Shown: positions 17,291 through 26,853 of the stretch, piece by piece
How positions within the stretch are numbered: position 1 is the stretch's first letter
Layout: every line of letters starts with the position of its first letter
From: Ramlibacter agri
GTDB lineage: Bacteria > Pseudomonadota > Gammaproteobacteria > Burkholderiales > Burkholderiaceae_C
Assembly: GCF_012927085.1 (NCBI RefSeq)
Contig: NZ_JABBFX010000001.1
Location: forward strand, 3,596,001 to 3,660,000
Direction of reading: 5' to 3'
Length of the DNA stretch: 64,000 bases
Program-made: the position numbers and the translations under genes
Notes under the pieces: model-generated
Told to the model about the DNA's origin: nothing
What the model saw: only the letters and a program-made list of their open reading frames with translations
Database searches by the model: none

Positions 17291-18151
17291 TCACTGGCTG
17301 GCCGTGGCCGCCGGCGGCGCGACCAGCGGCACGTTGTACTCGCGCAGGATGGCCAGGATGGCCTCGCGATGCTTCACGAGCAGGCCCTCGATCTGCTGCT
17401 TCCAGGCCGGCTCGCCATAGCGCACGCCCATCGCGATCGCGTAGTCGAAGGGCAGGCCGGGCTCGGACTTCATCGGCACCAGCACCAGTTCGGGCGAGCG
17501 CACCCGCTTGGCGAAATAGCCGGCGATCGGCCCCCACACGATGGCGGCGTCGATCTTGCCCTGCGCGAGGTCGCGCTCGATGATCTGGCCCGGATACGCG
17601 TCCGGGTCGGGACTCATCACCGGGTAGGGCACGCCGCTTTCCAGCAGCTCATGGCGTGCCAGCCACAGCGAGCCCGGAGAACGGTCGCCGACGCCGATGC
17701 GCAGGGCCCGCAGCTTGTCGGGCGCGAGCGCCAGCAGGTCGTCCGAGCCGCGCAGCGCGTCCAGTCCGCGGCCCTTGGGAAACACCAGGACGTAGGTCGA
17801 GCGGTAGTAGGGCTTGGTGGCCGAGACCTGGTCGAAGTCCGCCGGCACGCCCAGCACGACGTCGCAGCGATAGGGCTGGTCCGGCAGCTTGTAGCGCAGC
17901 GTGTTGCGGATGAAGGCGAGCCGGTTGGGGAAGGAGAAGTAGTCGAGCGGCAGCCCGAGATCGTGTGCGAACAGTTCGGCGATCTTGTTCTCGAAGCCTT
18001 CGCCCTGCACGTTGGAGAAGGGCAGGTTGTTCGGGTCCTGGCAGACACGGAAGGCTGTGCGGGCCTCGTCCGGCGCGGGCTGGGCCCGCGCTGCGCCGCC
18101 CGCGCAAACCAGGACCGCAGGCACGAGCATCGCCCAGGCGGCTTTCGTCAT
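17291..18151 (-). CDS. xoxJ: XoxJ/MxaJ-type periplasmic binding protein
   Basis: A 286-residue member of the quinoprotein-dehydrogenase-associated, ABC-substrate-binding-like family. It has a signal peptide (cleavage near ARA-QP), the typical FRVCQDPNNLPFSN opening, FENKIAELFAHDLGLPL, YRCDVVLGVPADFD and KIDAAIVWGPIAGYFA. In methylotrophs this gene always accompanies mxaF or xoxF and its product is thought to help activate the dehydrogenase. It overlaps the cytochrome gene by ATGA. Confidence 0.9.
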   Translation of the reverse strand: MTKAAWAMLVPAVLVCAGGAARAQPAPDEARTAFRVCQDPNNLPFSNVQGEGFENKIAELFAHDLGLPLDYFSFPNRLAFIRNTLRYKLPDQPYRCDVVLGVPADFDQVSATKPYYRSTYVLVFPKGRGLDALRGSDDLLALAPDKLRALRIGVGDRSPGSLWLARHELLESGVPYPVMSPDPDAYPGQIIERDLAQGKIDAAIVWGPIAGYFAKRVRSPELVLVPMKSEPGLPFDYAIAMGVRYGEPAWKQQIEGLLVKHREAILAILREYNVPLVAPPAATASQ

Positions 18152-18549
18152 GGCATCGGCTCCACCTTCGCGCGCGTGATGGCGCCGTCGGAGCGGCCCT
18201 TCAGGTACGCATACAGCGCATCGATGTTGGTCATGACCGTCTGGTTGGTCGCGAAGCTGACCATGCCCTTGTCCAATCGCCCGTTCGTCACGGTCTTGAC
18301 GAAATCCTCCTTGGACAGGGTCTTCAGGCTTTCCACCAGCGAGGGGCCGACCAGGCCTTCCTGGTTGGCCCCGTGGCAGCGGTCGCAGGCGGCCGCGCGC
18401 CAGGTGCGGAAGCCGGTCATGGTGAAGGCGTCGACCTTGTAGCCGTCGACGACCTTGTACGGCGTATCGCCCGGCGCGGGCGCCTGGGCCGCGGCACTCC
18501 CCGCGGCCAGGTACAACGCGATCAGCAGGCCGCGGGTGGTGCGAGACAT
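18148..18549 (-). CDS. xoxG: Monohaem cytochrome c of the xox cluster (XoxG-like)
   Basis: A 133-residue secreted c-type cytochrome: signal peptide to about residue 21, one haem motif CDRCH at residues 55-59, and candidate axial Met residues later (GMVSF, MTNID). It is co-encoded directly after xoxF (one-base TGATG overlap) and before xoxJ, so it is the probable electron acceptor from XoxF. It is shorter than the cytochrome cL proteins of Methylorubrum, so the XoxG name is by position and role rather than proven homology. Confidence 0.8.
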   Translation of the reverse strand: MSRTTRGLLIALYLAAGSAAAQAPAPGDTPYKVVDGYKVDAFTMTGFRTWRAAACDRCHGANQEGLVGPSLVESLKTLSKEDFVKTVTNGRLDKGMVSFATNQTVMTNIDALYAYLKGRSDGAITRAKVEPMP

Positions 18550-20360
18550 CAGTTCGGCAGCGTGAAGACGGTCAGCGAGCCGCCCAGTTCGGTGTACTGG
18601 TTCAGTTCGCGATAGCCACCCACCGCGCCGAGGCCGTCGGTGTCCTTCTCCAGGCCCGCCGCCATGCCGATGCCGGCCCAGCCGCCGATGCCGGAGAACA
18701 CGCCGATGTATTGCTTGCCGGCGTGCTCATAGGTGAACACGTTGCCGATGATGCCCGACGGGGTCTTGAACTTGAACAGTTCCTTGTTGATGTCCTTGGC
18801 ATCCACGCACTTCATGTAGCCTTCCAGCGTGCCGTAGCAGGACAGGCCGCCCGCGGTGTTGAGCGCGCCGCTCCAGACCGAGAACTTCTCCGGGTGGCTC
18901 TGCACGATCTTGCCGGTGCCCGCGTCCCAGGCGATGTAGTTGCCCATGCCGCCGTGGCTGTTCGGCGCCGGGAACATCGACAGGGTGGCGCCCACGTAGG
19001 GCTGGCCGGCCGTGTATTCGACCTTGAACGGCTCGTAGTCCATGCACACGTGGTTGGTGGGCACGTAGAACAGCTTGGTGTTCGGGTCGAAACTGGCGGG
19101 TTGCTGGTCCTTGCTGCCCAGCGCCGCCGGGCAGATGCCCTTGGTGTTGACGTCGGGACCGCCGGAAGCCGTGGAGTACTTCTTCACCACCTGCGGGCGA
19201 CCGGTGCGCATGTCGACGTTCGTGGCCCAGTTCACCTGCGGGTCATACTTCTCGGCGACCAGCAGTTCGCCCGTCACGCGGTCCAGCGTGTAGCCGAAGC
19301 CGTTACGGTCGAAGTGCACCAGCGCCTTGCGCGGCTGGCCCTTCACGTTGATGTCGGCCAGGATCATCTCGTTGATGCCGTCGAAGTCCCACTCGTCATA
19401 CGGCGTCATCTGGTAGACCCACTTGGCCTGGCCCGTGTCGACGTCGCGCGCGAAGATGGTCATCGACCACTTGTTGTCGCCCGGGCGCTGCGCCGGGTTC
19501 CAGGTGGACGGGTTGCCCGAGCCGTAGTACATCGTATTGGTGGCCTTGTCGTAGCTGTACCAGCCCCAGGTGGTGCCGCCGCCGATCTTCCACTGGTCGC
19601 CCTGCCAGGTCTTCAGCGACGAGTTCGCGCCCACCGGCGCCATCTTGCCGTCGGTCCAGGTCATGGTCTTGGCGGGATCGAACAGCATCTCGGCGTCCGG
19701 GCCGACGCTGTAGGCCTTCCAGACCTGCTTGCCGGTATTGATGTCGTAGGCCGCGACGAAGCCGCGCACGCCCCATTCGCCGCCGCTGATGCCGGTGATG
19801 ACCTTGTCCTTGAACACGTGCGGCGCGTTGGTGTTCACGGCGCCCAGCTTCGGGTCGCCGTTCTTCACCGACCAGACCACCTTGCCGGTCTTGGCGTCGA
19901 AGGCCACCAGCGTGCTGTCGGCCTGCTGCAGGAACACCTTGCCTTCGGCATAGGCCAGGCCGCGGTTGACGGTGTCGCAGCACATCTGCGGGATCACCGC
20001 CGGGTCCTGCTTGGGCTCGTACTTCCAGACGATCTTCTGCTGGTTCAGGTCGATCGCGAACACCTTGTTGGGGAAGGGCGAGTGCAGGTACATCATGTCG
20101 CCGATCACCAGGGGCGAACCCTCGTGGCCACGCAGCACGCCGGTGGAGAAGGTCCACGCGACCTGCATCTTGCCGACGTTGCCGGTGTTGATCTGGTTCA
20201 GCTTGCTGTATCGCTGGTTGTACATGTCGCCGGCCTGCATGGCCCAGTTCTTCGGGTCGGCGATGTTCTTCTCCACGTCGGCGTTGGCTTGCGCCAGCGC
20301 CGGCAGGACGAACAGGACGGCGGCAAGGCATTGCCGCCAGGGAACGCGTCTCGCATCCAT
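18549..20360 (-). CDS. xoxF: Lanthanide-dependent methanol dehydrogenase XoxF
   Basis: Periplasmic PQQ alcohol dehydrogenase of 603 residues that oxidises methanol (and possibly formaldehyde). Start at [17 protein letters not shown], with AGGAAGGAGA upstream, gives a signal peptide cleaved near QANA-DV. Hallmarks: eight-bladed propeller repeats, the vicinal disulfide Cys127-Cys128 (MCCDTVNRG), GGEWGVRG, and [12 protein letters not shown], where Asp325 is the catalytic base and Asp327 is the extra Asp that marks lanthanide-binding XoxF instead of calcium MxaF. No mxaI subunit gene is present. The XoxF clade cannot be decided by eye. Followed by the cytochrome and XoxJ; preceded by fae 32 bases upstream. 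Confidence 0.96.
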   Translation of the reverse strand: MDARRVPWRQCLAAVLFVLPALAQANADVEKNIADPKNWAMQAGDMYNQRYSKLNQINTGNVGKMQVAWTFSTGVLRGHEGSPLVIGDMMYLHSPFPNKVFAIDLNQQKIVWKYEPKQDPAVIPQMCCDTVNRGLAYAEGKVFLQQADSTLVAFDAKTGKVVWSVKNGDPKLGAVNTNAPHVFKDKVITGISGGEWGVRGFVAAYDINTGKQVWKAYSVGPDAEMLFDPAKTMTWTDGKMAPVGANSSLKTWQGDQWKIGGGTTWGWYSYDKATNTMYYGSGNPSTWNPAQRPGDNKWSMTIFARDVDTGQAKWVYQMTPYDEWDFDGINEMILADINVKGQPRKALVHFDRNGFGYTLDRVTGELLVAEKYDPQVNWATNVDMRTGRPQVVKKYSTASGGPDVNTKGICPAALGSKDQQPASFDPNTKLFYVPTNHVCMDYEPFKVEYTAGQPYVGATLSMFPAPNSHGGMGNYIAWDAGTGKIVQSHPEKFSVWSGALNTAGGLSCYGTLEGYMKCVDAKDINKELFKFKTPSGIIGNVFTYEHAGKQYIGVFSGIGGWAGIGMAAGLEKDTDGLGAVGGYRELNQYTELGGSLTVFTLPN

Positions 20361-20392
20361 AGCTCTGTCTCCTTCCTGGTGCAGATCGGGGA

Positions 20393-20905
20393 TCAACCGG
20401 CCGCCTGGAACGGGTGGGCCACGCTGGCCTTCTTCGCCACGACTTCGGCGGCGCTCGGTTCGCGGGCCACCGCCCGCTTGATCGATTCCTTGGTGGCGCG
20501 GTAGTTGTATTCCTGGATCTTCTTGTCATCCTCGGCCTGCCAGTGGATGAACACGCCGACGCAGATGAACAGGTCGTCGGCCTCGTCCTTGGGAATCGTG
20601 CCGTCCTCGACGCAGTCGGCCACCGCCAGTGCGACCGCGTGCTGCGCCGGGCCGAACATCTGCACGGCCTGCTTGGCGCCCTTGATGGTCACCTTGTTGA
20701 ACATCACGGTGGCCGGCTTGGCCAGCAGGTTCGGCGCCACCACGGCCAGCAGGGACGTGAAGCCGTCCTTGTTGTTCGTCAGGGCGTGGGCGAACGCGCT
20801 TTCGGCCGGCGACCCGCGCGGGCCGATGATGAGGTCGATGTGGGCGACCTCGTTGCCCTCGCCGACGAGGGACTCTCCAACCAGCAAGCGGTCGATCTTG
20901 GCCAT
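20393..20905 (-). CDS. fae: Formaldehyde-activating enzyme
   Basis: Condenses formaldehyde with tetrahydromethanopterin to methylene-H4MPT in the cytoplasm. The 170-residue product matches Fae end to end: [21 protein letters not shown] with the catalytic His at residue 22, [28 protein letters not shown] and [21 protein letters not shown] at 20905 has GGAGGAG upstream. It lies directly before xoxF on the same strand, coupling formaldehyde production to its capture. Confidence 0.98.
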   Translation of the reverse strand: MAKIDRLLVGESLVGEGNEVAHIDLIIGPRGSPAESAFAHALTNNKDGFTSLLAVVAPNLLAKPATVMFNKVTIKGAKQAVQMFGPAQHAVALAVADCVEDGTIPKDEADDLFICVGVFIHWQAEDDKKIQEYNYRATKESIKRAVAREPSAAEVVAKKASVAHPFQAAG

Positions 20906-20972
20906 GTGTGCTCCTCCGGAACGGGGTTTGGCAGTGGCAGCGCGCAGCCACCTGCCGCGCGCATCAAGGCGC

Positions 20973-21845
20973 TCACACATATTCCATGCCGGGTCCGCTC
21001 AGGGGAAACGATAGGGTCAGTTCCGCGGCCAGCGCCGTGGCCACCGCGAGGTCTGCGCTGGTCCCGGGATTGAGCCCCCTGGACTTGAGGTCTTCGTCCC
21101 AGCGCGCGAAGGCCGCATCGCCATCCAGGGGCTCGGCGCGGCGCGCGCGCTCGCGCCACGGAGCTGCCTCGCGCATGACACATTGCGCCATCGCTTCGCC
21201 CTGCTTTCGCACAATGTGTGAGTCGGGAAAGGCGGCGAGGAACTCCAGGAAGGCAGACTGCATGCCGCAGGTTCCGCCGCCCGCCGCGCGGAACGCCGGT
21301 GCTCCCAGCTCGAACACATCCGCGTGCGCATGCAGGTACTGGTGCGCGATGCGGTCGCGGCCGGCGGCGAGCGCCATGGCCTCGCGCAGGTTCACGGTGG
21401 GTGCTGCATTCACGTCCTGTTGCGGCGCGCTGCCCAGGCCGCCGGGCCGGGCCAGCGCAATCGCGCGATAGGCCGCGCGGGCGTCGGCGAGGTTCAGGCC
21501 CTGCAGCACGGCGTCCAGGGCTTCACGCAGGGTGACGCCGCCGCCGCAGTGCTCGAAGGCCGCGAGCAGCGGTGCGCAGAGCAGCACGATGCCCAGGTTG
21601 GTGTTGCAGCCCGCCGCCTGCCAGGAGGCGCGCACGGCCGCCTCGATGCGCTCGCCTGTGGACGAGCCCGCAGAGCTGATCGGAGCGGCGGCCGCCGCTG
21701 CGCTCGCCAGGAACTGCGCGGCCTGCATGCCGTGGCCCGGCGAGGCCAGGCTCACGTTGCCCGGCTTGCGCGCCTGCACATCGAGCGCGCAGGCCGCGAG
21801 GAAGGCCTGGCGGCCGGCTTCTGCCCGGGCCGCGATCGCGTCCAT
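20973..21845 (-). CDS. CitG/MdcB-like triphosphoribosyl-dephospho-CoA synthase family protein
   Basis: A 290-residue helical protein of the CitG family, with [21 protein letters not shown] near residue 19, [17 protein letters not shown] near 78, and the typical C-terminal [16 protein letters not shown]. Classical CitG makes the prosthetic group of citrate or malonate lyase, but no lyase genes occur here. Related proteins are found in methylotroph C1 islands with an undefined role in H4MPT or methylofuran metabolism; that role is assumed here from context. Start at [16 protein letters not shown]; the stop of the preceding ATP-grasp gene is five bases upstream. Confidence 0.82.
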   Translation of the reverse strand: MDAIAARAEAGRQAFLAACALDVQARKPGNVSLASPGHGMQAAQFLASAAAAAAPISSAGSSTGERIEAAVRASWQAAGCNTNLGIVLLCAPLLAAFEHCGGGVTLREALDAVLQGLNLADARAAYRAIALARPGGLGSAPQQDVNAAPTVNLREAMALAAGRDRIAHQYLHAHADVFELGAPAFRAAGGGTCGMQSAFLEFLAAFPDSHIVRKQGEAMAQCVMREAAPWRERARRAEPLDGDAAFARWDEDLKSRGLNPGTSADLAVATALAAELTLSFPLSGPGMEYV

Positions 21846-21850
21846 GGGGC

Positions 21851-22792
21851 TCAGGCCTGCAGCCGCGCCCGCGGGCGGGCGCACTTGCGCTCCACGAGAT
21901 CGCGCACCAGCGCCTGCGCGATGTTGAAGGGCGTGACCCGCTGCAGGCCCTGCCAGGCCGCGACGCCATTCACTTCGAGCACCGTCGGCCCGTCGGCATC
22001 GGGCAGCAGGTCGACGCCGGCATAGTCCATGTCCAGGGCGCGCGCGGCCGCTTCCGCCAAGCGGGCCAGTTCCGGGCCGGCGCCTTGCGCGAGCGGCTGC
22101 GGCTCGCAGCGCGCGCCCTGGGCGACGTTGTGCACCCAGTGCTCGCTGACGCGCCGCATCGCGGCGACGGCGCTGCCGCCCACCACCAGCACGCGCCAGT
22201 CGTGCCCGGGCTGCGAGCGTGGCGGAATGAAGCGCTGCAGGTAGGCCAGCCCGCCATAGGCGCCTTCCAGCGGCGGCAGCGGCACGTGCGTGCCGTCGAC
22301 CCAACCGACCCGCTGCAGGCCCTGGCCCTGCGAGCCGAACAGCGGCTTCAGCACCAGCGCGCGGCCGGCGGCGCTCTCGCGCAGCACCAGCTGCGCGGCG
22401 GCGGCCGGCGACTCGGTCGCCCAGGTGGGCGGCGTCGCCACGCCGGCGGCGTGCAGCAGCAGGCTGGTCATCGACTTGTCGACGCTGCGCTCGATGGCTC
22501 GCGCGTCGTTGTAGACCGGCACGCCAAATTCGCGCAGCGCGTGCAGCACGCCCAGGCGCTTGGTCACCTGCTCGAAGCTGCCGCCGGCGATGCCGCGCAC
22601 CAGCACGGCGTCGGGCAGCCGATCGCCGAAGCCGGGCAACACCAGGCCGTGCCAGGCTTGCGGGGTCGCGATGCGGCATTGCGCCAGGTCCAGGCAGCGG
22701 CCGGTGCAGCCGCGCTCGCGCAGCGCGCGCAGCAGCTCGCGCGTGTGCCAGCCGGTCTCGTCGGTCATGATGGCGACGCGCAGGCCGGTCAT
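21851..22792 (-). CDS. RimK-like ATP-grasp ligase of the H4MPT/methanofuran island
   Basis: A 313-residue ATP-grasp protein. Nucleotide-binding elements are visible in ALVLKPLFGSQGQGLQ (about 150-165) and the metal-binding end LEVNGVAAWQGLQ (about 275-287). RimK-type ligases add amino acids, often glutamate, to a carboxylate; MptN in methanogens adds glutamate to a pterin. Here it overlaps mch by ATGA and precedes the CitG-like gene, so a ligase acting on tetrahydromethanopterin or the furan cofactor is likely. The substrate is not known. Confidence 0.8.
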   Translation of the reverse strand: MTGLRVAIMTDETGWHTRELLRALRERGCTGRCLDLAQCRIATPQAWHGLVLPGFGDRLPDAVLVRGIAGGSFEQVTKRLGVLHALREFGVPVYNDARAIERSVDKSMTSLLLHAAGVATPPTWATESPAAAAQLVLRESAAGRALVLKPLFGSQGQGLQRVGWVDGTHVPLPPLEGAYGGLAYLQRFIPPRSQPGHDWRVLVVGGSAVAAMRRVSEHWVHNVAQGARCEPQPLAQGAGPELARLAEAAARALDMDYAGVDLLPDADGPTVLEVNGVAAWQGLQRVTPFNIAQALVRDLVERKCARPRARLQA

Positions 22793-23769
22793 GCGGCTTG
22801 CCACCACTGCCGCAGCAGCTCCATGTGCAGGCGGCCGGCATGCCAGGTCTTGCCGGAACCGAGATGGCTGACCCACACCTCGGCCGGCGCGAACAGGGCG
22901 CCGTCCAGCTTGTAGAAGTCGTAGCCGGCCTGCTCGAACAGTTCGCCGAAAGAGCGGCCGTGGTCGCGCGAGTTCTCCGCCGGCAAGGCCAGCGCGAGCG
23001 CGCGCGCCGCGTCGGCATCGCCACTGACCGTCAGGTGGACCTGGCCGCCATAGAGGATGGCGTCGTTGGTGCGGGCCATCGCCTGCAGCATGTCGGCGCC
23101 CGGCGCGGGCAGCGGCGCGCAACCGCTGCCTTCGATGATGTCAGGCAGGTGGAAACCCAGCTGGTGGGCGCGGTGCAGCGCGACCTCGAGCACGCGGGCG
23201 ACGACCTGCGTCGTGCCGGCCAGGCTGGCCGTCGGCGTCAGCACGATCGCCAGGCCGGAGGCGGCGAGGGCGCAATCGCGCAGCACCTTGGCGACAACCA
23301 CGGGCGGCGGCGGCCGGTCGACTTCGAGCACCAGCACGCCGTGCTCGCTGGTGTCGCGGTAACCGAGCTCCTCGAACAGCGGCTCCTTGCAAGCCAGCGC
23401 GCGCGCCGGCCCGGAACCCAGCGCGAAGAACTTCTTGCCGCCGGTTTCCTCCTTGCTGGCCGCGAGGCTCCAGCCGGCATACTGGCTGGCCAGGCAGGCC
23501 AGCACCGGCTGCGAGCTGCGCACCTGCAACCAGTCGGGCCAGCCTTCGTGCGGAGCGGCGGCCAGGCGCACTTCGCCCAGGCCACCCATGCACAGTTCGG
23601 CGATGCGCAAGCCTGCCTCGACACCGCCCGTTGCCGCGATGCCGGCGTCCAGCAGTTGCACCCCGGCGTCGTCGTGCGTGGCACTGACGCGCAGGCGCCC
23701 GGCGTCGCGCAACAGGCCTTGCAGCAAGGGTTGCGCGAGCTGGTTGACGCTGGCAGGGCCGCCGCTCAT
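22789..23769 (-). CDS. mch: Methenyltetrahydromethanopterin cyclohydrolase
   Basis: Interconverts methenyl-H4MPT and 5-formyl-H4MPT in the oxidation of formaldehyde. The 326-residue protein shows SVNQLAQPLLQGLL at the N-terminus, GGVEAGLRIAELCMGGLGEV, SKEETGGKKFFALGSGPARAL, EHGVLVLEVDRP and RTNDAILYGGQVHLTV, all typical of Mch. ATG at 23769 overlaps the stop of the upstream ATP-grasp gene (ATGA). Confidence 0.97.
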   Translation of the reverse strand: MSGGPASVNQLAQPLLQGLLRDAGRLRVSATHDDAGVQLLDAGIAATGGVEAGLRIAELCMGGLGEVRLAAAPHEGWPDWLQVRSSQPVLACLASQYAGWSLAASKEETGGKKFFALGSGPARALACKEPLFEELGYRDTSEHGVLVLEVDRPPPPVVVAKVLRDCALAASGLAIVLTPTASLAGTTQVVARVLEVALHRAHQLGFHLPDIIEGSGCAPLPAPGADMLQAMARTNDAILYGGQVHLTVSGDADAARALALALPAENSRDHGRSFGELFEQAGYDFYKLDGALFAPAEVWVSHLGSGKTWHAGRLHMELLRQWWQAA

Positions 23770-24908
23770 ATCGCGAGCTCCTCGCGCGCGCCGAGGCGCT
23801 CGCGCAAGCGGGCGCCGCGCGCATCCAGCGCCGCCAGCACCGCCTCCATGCTGTCGCCCGCGCCGCTCAAGGTGCACACCGGCTCGCCTTCGGCGAAGCA
23901 GGCGCCGGGGGCCGGCACGTCGTGCGCGTTGGCGGACAGCGCGAGCTCCGCCGACAGTGCCAGGCCCATGCGGCAGGCACGGTCCGCGAACACCGTGAGG
24001 CAACCGCGCAGGCCGGCCGGATGGAAGGCCGGCTGCCGCGGCAGTTCGCCCTGCAGGGCCTGCACGTGCGCCTGCATCAAGCCACCCGGCCACGCCCCGG
24101 GATGCAGCGCCATGGTAGCCGTCGGCCGCGCGTTGATTTCCAGCAGCCAGGCATGGCTGCCGTCGGCGAGGAAGTCGAGGCTGGCGAGGCCGCGCAGCCC
24201 CAGCGCCGGCACCAGCGCGGAGAGGGCCGCTTCCATGTGGCGCGTGAGCGCGGCATCGCGGATCGGCCCGAGCGCGCCGTGGTAGACGAAGGGCAGGCCG
24301 CCCAGCGGCCGCACGATCAGCCGGTTCAGCGCCACCAGTACGGCGCGCCGGCCGTCCGCGACGAACAGTGCCGACAGCGGCACGCCGACCTGCATCCGCT
24401 GCCAGTAGGTCGCACGTCCGCCCGGCCGTGCGCCGTTTTCGGCCGGGTGGATGTGCCAGCCGCCGGAACCGGCTGCGCTCTTGGCCAGCCAGCCTTCCGG
24501 CGCCGCGGGCGGTTCGAGCGCAACCTCCGGGTGTTCGAGCCGCAGGCCGTCCAGCAGCGAGAAGAAAGTGGCGGGGTCGCGCACGCGCCGGATCGCCGCG
24601 GCGGGCATGCCCAGCAGCGGCAGACCCGTGATGGGCGCCTCCAGTTCTTCCGTCAGCGCCTCGAAGCCGCTGCCGGCGACCCAGCCGGCCACGCCGGGCT
24701 CGCGCGCGGCGTCGTGCAGCGCATCGCGCAGCAGCGCCGGCGCGATCGCGAGGGAAGAGGGCTCGCCGATGCGCTCCCAGCGGATGCTGGCGCGGCGCGT
24801 GTCGGTGTCGCCGAACAGGTCGAGCGCGATCACCTTCCAGCCGGCCTGGCGCGCCGATTCGGCCAGCGGCCGCACCCACAGCCCGGCGACGACGAGGGTG
24901 CCCTGCAT
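23766..24908 (-). CDS. ATP-grasp domain protein of the H4MPT island
   Basis: A 380-residue protein with an N-terminal Rossmann-like part (LVVAGLWVRPLAESARQAGWKVIALD), a central ATP-grasp region (WLAKSAAGSGGWHI, LASLDFLADG, WLLEINARPTATMAL) and a C-terminal extension. The E-x-N motif (EIN) supports a Mg-ATP ligase. It lies between mtdB and mch with a four-base overlap to mch. Homologous genes are regular members of bacterial H4MPT islands; substrate unknown. Confidence 0.8.
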   Translation of the reverse strand: MQGTLVVAGLWVRPLAESARQAGWKVIALDLFGDTDTRRASIRWERIGEPSSLAIAPALLRDALHDAAREPGVAGWVAGSGFEALTEELEAPITGLPLLGMPAAAIRRVRDPATFFSLLDGLRLEHPEVALEPPAAPEGWLAKSAAGSGGWHIHPAENGARPGGRATYWQRMQVGVPLSALFVADGRRAVLVALNRLIVRPLGGLPFVYHGALGPIRDAALTRHMEAALSALVPALGLRGLASLDFLADGSHAWLLEINARPTATMALHPGAWPGGLMQAHVQALQGELPRQPAFHPAGLRGCLTVFADRACRMGLALSAELALSANAHDVPAPGACFAEGEPVCTLSGAGDSMEAVLAALDARGARLRERLGAREELAI

Positions 24909-24918
24909 GCCGGGGCCC

Positions 24919-25815
24919 TCAGCGGCCCTTCTCGGCCAGCACTTCGCGCGCCAGCTCGAAGGCCTCGGCGAAGCCGAACACCACCGGCCGCTCGGCCTCG
25001 CGCATGCGCGTGAGCATCCGGTGTTCGACCTGGTACTTCACGTTGCCGACGGCAAGCGCGCCGATCGCCACCGCTGCCGTCCCGGCCAGCGGCTTGGCGT
25101 CGTCCATCGCGCCGACGCCGGCCAGTCCGGCCGGTGGCACGGCGTTGATGTCGGCGGCAACCCGCAGCCGCTTGGCTGCGGCCAGGTCCGTTTCGCTGGC
25201 CACCTGCACGCCGGCGCCGGCGACGCCCAGCACCACCTCGGCTTCGGCCAGCGCGGCTCGCAGCCCCGCGCCCGCGGTGCCGGTGCCTTGCAAGACGACA
25301 TCGAAGCGCGCGGCCGTGGCGGAAGCAGCTTCTTCCGCCACGGCCTGGCCGCGCTGGCTCCCCAACGTCACGCGCGCCCCGCGGCGCGCGCACAACACCG
25401 CCGCCACGCGGCCCACCGGCCCGGTGCCGCCCAGCAGCAGCACCTGCGATCCGGCCAGGCCGCCGCCTCCCAGCGACGCCTCGGTACAAGCCACCAGCGC
25501 CGCGGCCGTCGTGTACGCCCCGCTCGGGTCGGCGCACACCGAGACCTGGAACGGCGGGAACATCGCCTTGCGGGCCAATTGCAGCATGTCGTCGGCGAGC
25601 AGCACGTCGCGCCCACCGATGAACAGGCCGGTGCGCGCGACGCCCTTGGGGCCGCGCGAGAAGATCGCGTCCTGCGTGAGCGCCACGACGTTGTCCGTCG
25701 TCACGTGGCAATAGGGCACCGGGATCTGCCAGCCGGCATCGGCCGCCATGTTGACGTCGAAGGGACTGACCTGCGCGCCGGGCGTGAACAGGTGGAGGAC
25801 GTAAGGGCGTTCCAT
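24919..25815 (-). CDS. mtdB: NAD(P)-dependent methylene-tetrahydromethanopterin dehydrogenase
   Basis: Oxidises methylene-H4MPT to methenyl-H4MPT. 298 residues. The N-terminal part (YVLHLFTPGAQVSPFDVNMAADAGW) is the family hallmark; GTGPVGRVAAVLCARRGARV near 128-147 is the nucleotide-binding loop, and ADINAVPPAGLAGV follows. MtdB rather than MtdA is chosen because the gene sits in an H4MPT island with fae and mch; MtdA paralogues are similar, so cofactor preference should be tested. Ten bases separate it from the next gene. Confidence 0.92.
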   Translation of the reverse strand: MERPYVLHLFTPGAQVSPFDVNMAADAGWQIPVPYCHVTTDNVVALTQDAIFSRGPKGVARTGLFIGGRDVLLADDMLQLARKAMFPPFQVSVCADPSGAYTTAAALVACTEASLGGGGLAGSQVLLLGGTGPVGRVAAVLCARRGARVTLGSQRGQAVAEEAASATAARFDVVLQGTGTAGAGLRAALAEAEVVLGVAGAGVQVASETDLAAAKRLRVAADINAVPPAGLAGVGAMDDAKPLAGTAAVAIGALAVGNVKYQVEHRMLTRMREAERPVVFGFAEAFELAREVLAEKGR

Positions 25816-25819
25816 GGTT

Positions 25820-26851
25820 TCAAGCTCCCGCGCGCGCATCGGACACCAGCGCCCCGTGGTTGCGCGCGGCTGTCACGAGGAGGTCCAGGGCCGGGTCCAC
25901 CAGGCCGCCTGCGCGCGCTTCGGCCAGCAACTCGCGCGCGGCCGCTTCCGAAGGCAGGATGGCGAAGCCGGCGGGGCCCCACGAGCTCTGCCCGATGCCG
26001 GCGCCGGCGCGTGCCGACATCCAGCGCAGCAGCCGTCCCGCCGCCGCGCTGGTGAAGGCGCTGCCGTCCTGCGCCGGGGCGAAATGGGCTCCCAGCACTT
26101 CCTGCATGCGCGTGATGCCCGCCGCAAAGGGCGCGAACTCCGCGCCCGCGGCGCCCGGCAGGATGCGCATCAACACCTGGTGGCAGATCTCGGCCGCGGC
26201 TTCGCGCGGCAACGGCGCCAGCCGCGCCAGCGCCGCCTTCTCGGCGGCGCCGCTGAGCCCGTGCAAGCGCGCATCGAGCACGAGCAGCACGCGCCACGCT
26301 GGCGGCAAGGCGATGCGCGCCAGCAGCGCCGGCGGACCGCCATCCGCCCGCGGACCGCCATCGAGCAGCAGCCCGCCCTGGTCGAAGGCGGCGATGCCCA
26401 CGCCGGAGCGTGCGCCGCGTCCCAGCAGCGCGGCGATTCTTGCGCTCTCCATGTCCAGCCCGAACAGCTCGCTGAAGGCGCGCCCCAGCGCCACGGCCAG
26501 CTGGGTGCCGGAGCCGAGGCCGACGTGGGCGGGCAGCGCACTGCGCAAGCGCAAGGCGACCGGCGCGCGCATGCCGGTGGCCTGCCTCAGCGTTTCGAGG
26601 TGGGCGCGGGCGCGCTCCAGCGCCGCGGCGCAGCCGGGAGCGGCGTCGAAGCAGTCCGCTTCGGCGCGGCTGAGGTCGAGTGCCGTTTCCGGCCCGGCGA
26701 TCGCGAGGCCCAGGCTGCCGAAGGCGCGGCCGAGCGATGCGCCCGGGTCCAGGAAACCCAGGTGGAGGCGCGCCGGCGCGTGCACACGCACGCGTCCCGC
26801 GGGCCAGGTGCGCAGCGGTGTTTCGGCTTCGGGCGCGAGCGCGAGCCGCAT
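25820..26851 (-). CDS. mptG: Beta-ribofuranosylaminobenzene 5'-phosphate synthase
   Basis: Catalyses the condensation of 4-aminobenzoate with phosphoribosyl pyrophosphate, the defining step of methanopterin synthesis. The 343-residue protein has the GHMP-like fold: VRVHAPARLHLGFLDP at the N-terminus, LPAHVGLGSGTQLAVALG at about 110-127, and GVGIAAFDQGGLLLDGG. The gene is placed between folB-like and mtdB with gaps of a few bases. Confidence 0.92.
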   Translation of the reverse strand: MRLALAPEAETPLRTWPAGRVRVHAPARLHLGFLDPGASLGRAFGSLGLAIAGPETALDLSRAEADCFDAAPGCAAALERARAHLETLRQATGMRAPVALRLRSALPAHVGLGSGTQLAVALGRAFSELFGLDMESARIAALLGRGARSGVGIAAFDQGGLLLDGGPRADGGPPALLARIALPPAWRVLLVLDARLHGLSGAAEKAALARLAPLPREAAAEICHQVLMRILPGAAGAEFAPFAAGITRMQEVLGAHFAPAQDGSAFTSAAAGRLLRWMSARAGAGIGQSSWGPAGFAILPSEAAARELLAEARAGGLVDPALDLLVTAARNHGALVSDARAGA

Positions 26852-26853
26852 CG

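Noticed and set aside
20906..20972. TGGCTGCGCGCTGCC before fae as a third sigma-54 promoter
   Set aside because: The spacing between GG and GC is nine, not ten, and the TTGC box is missing.
20973..21845. CitG-like gene as part of a citrate or malonate lyase operon
   Set aside because: No lyase subunit, acyl carrier protein or ligase gene is found; all neighbours belong to H4MPT metabolism.
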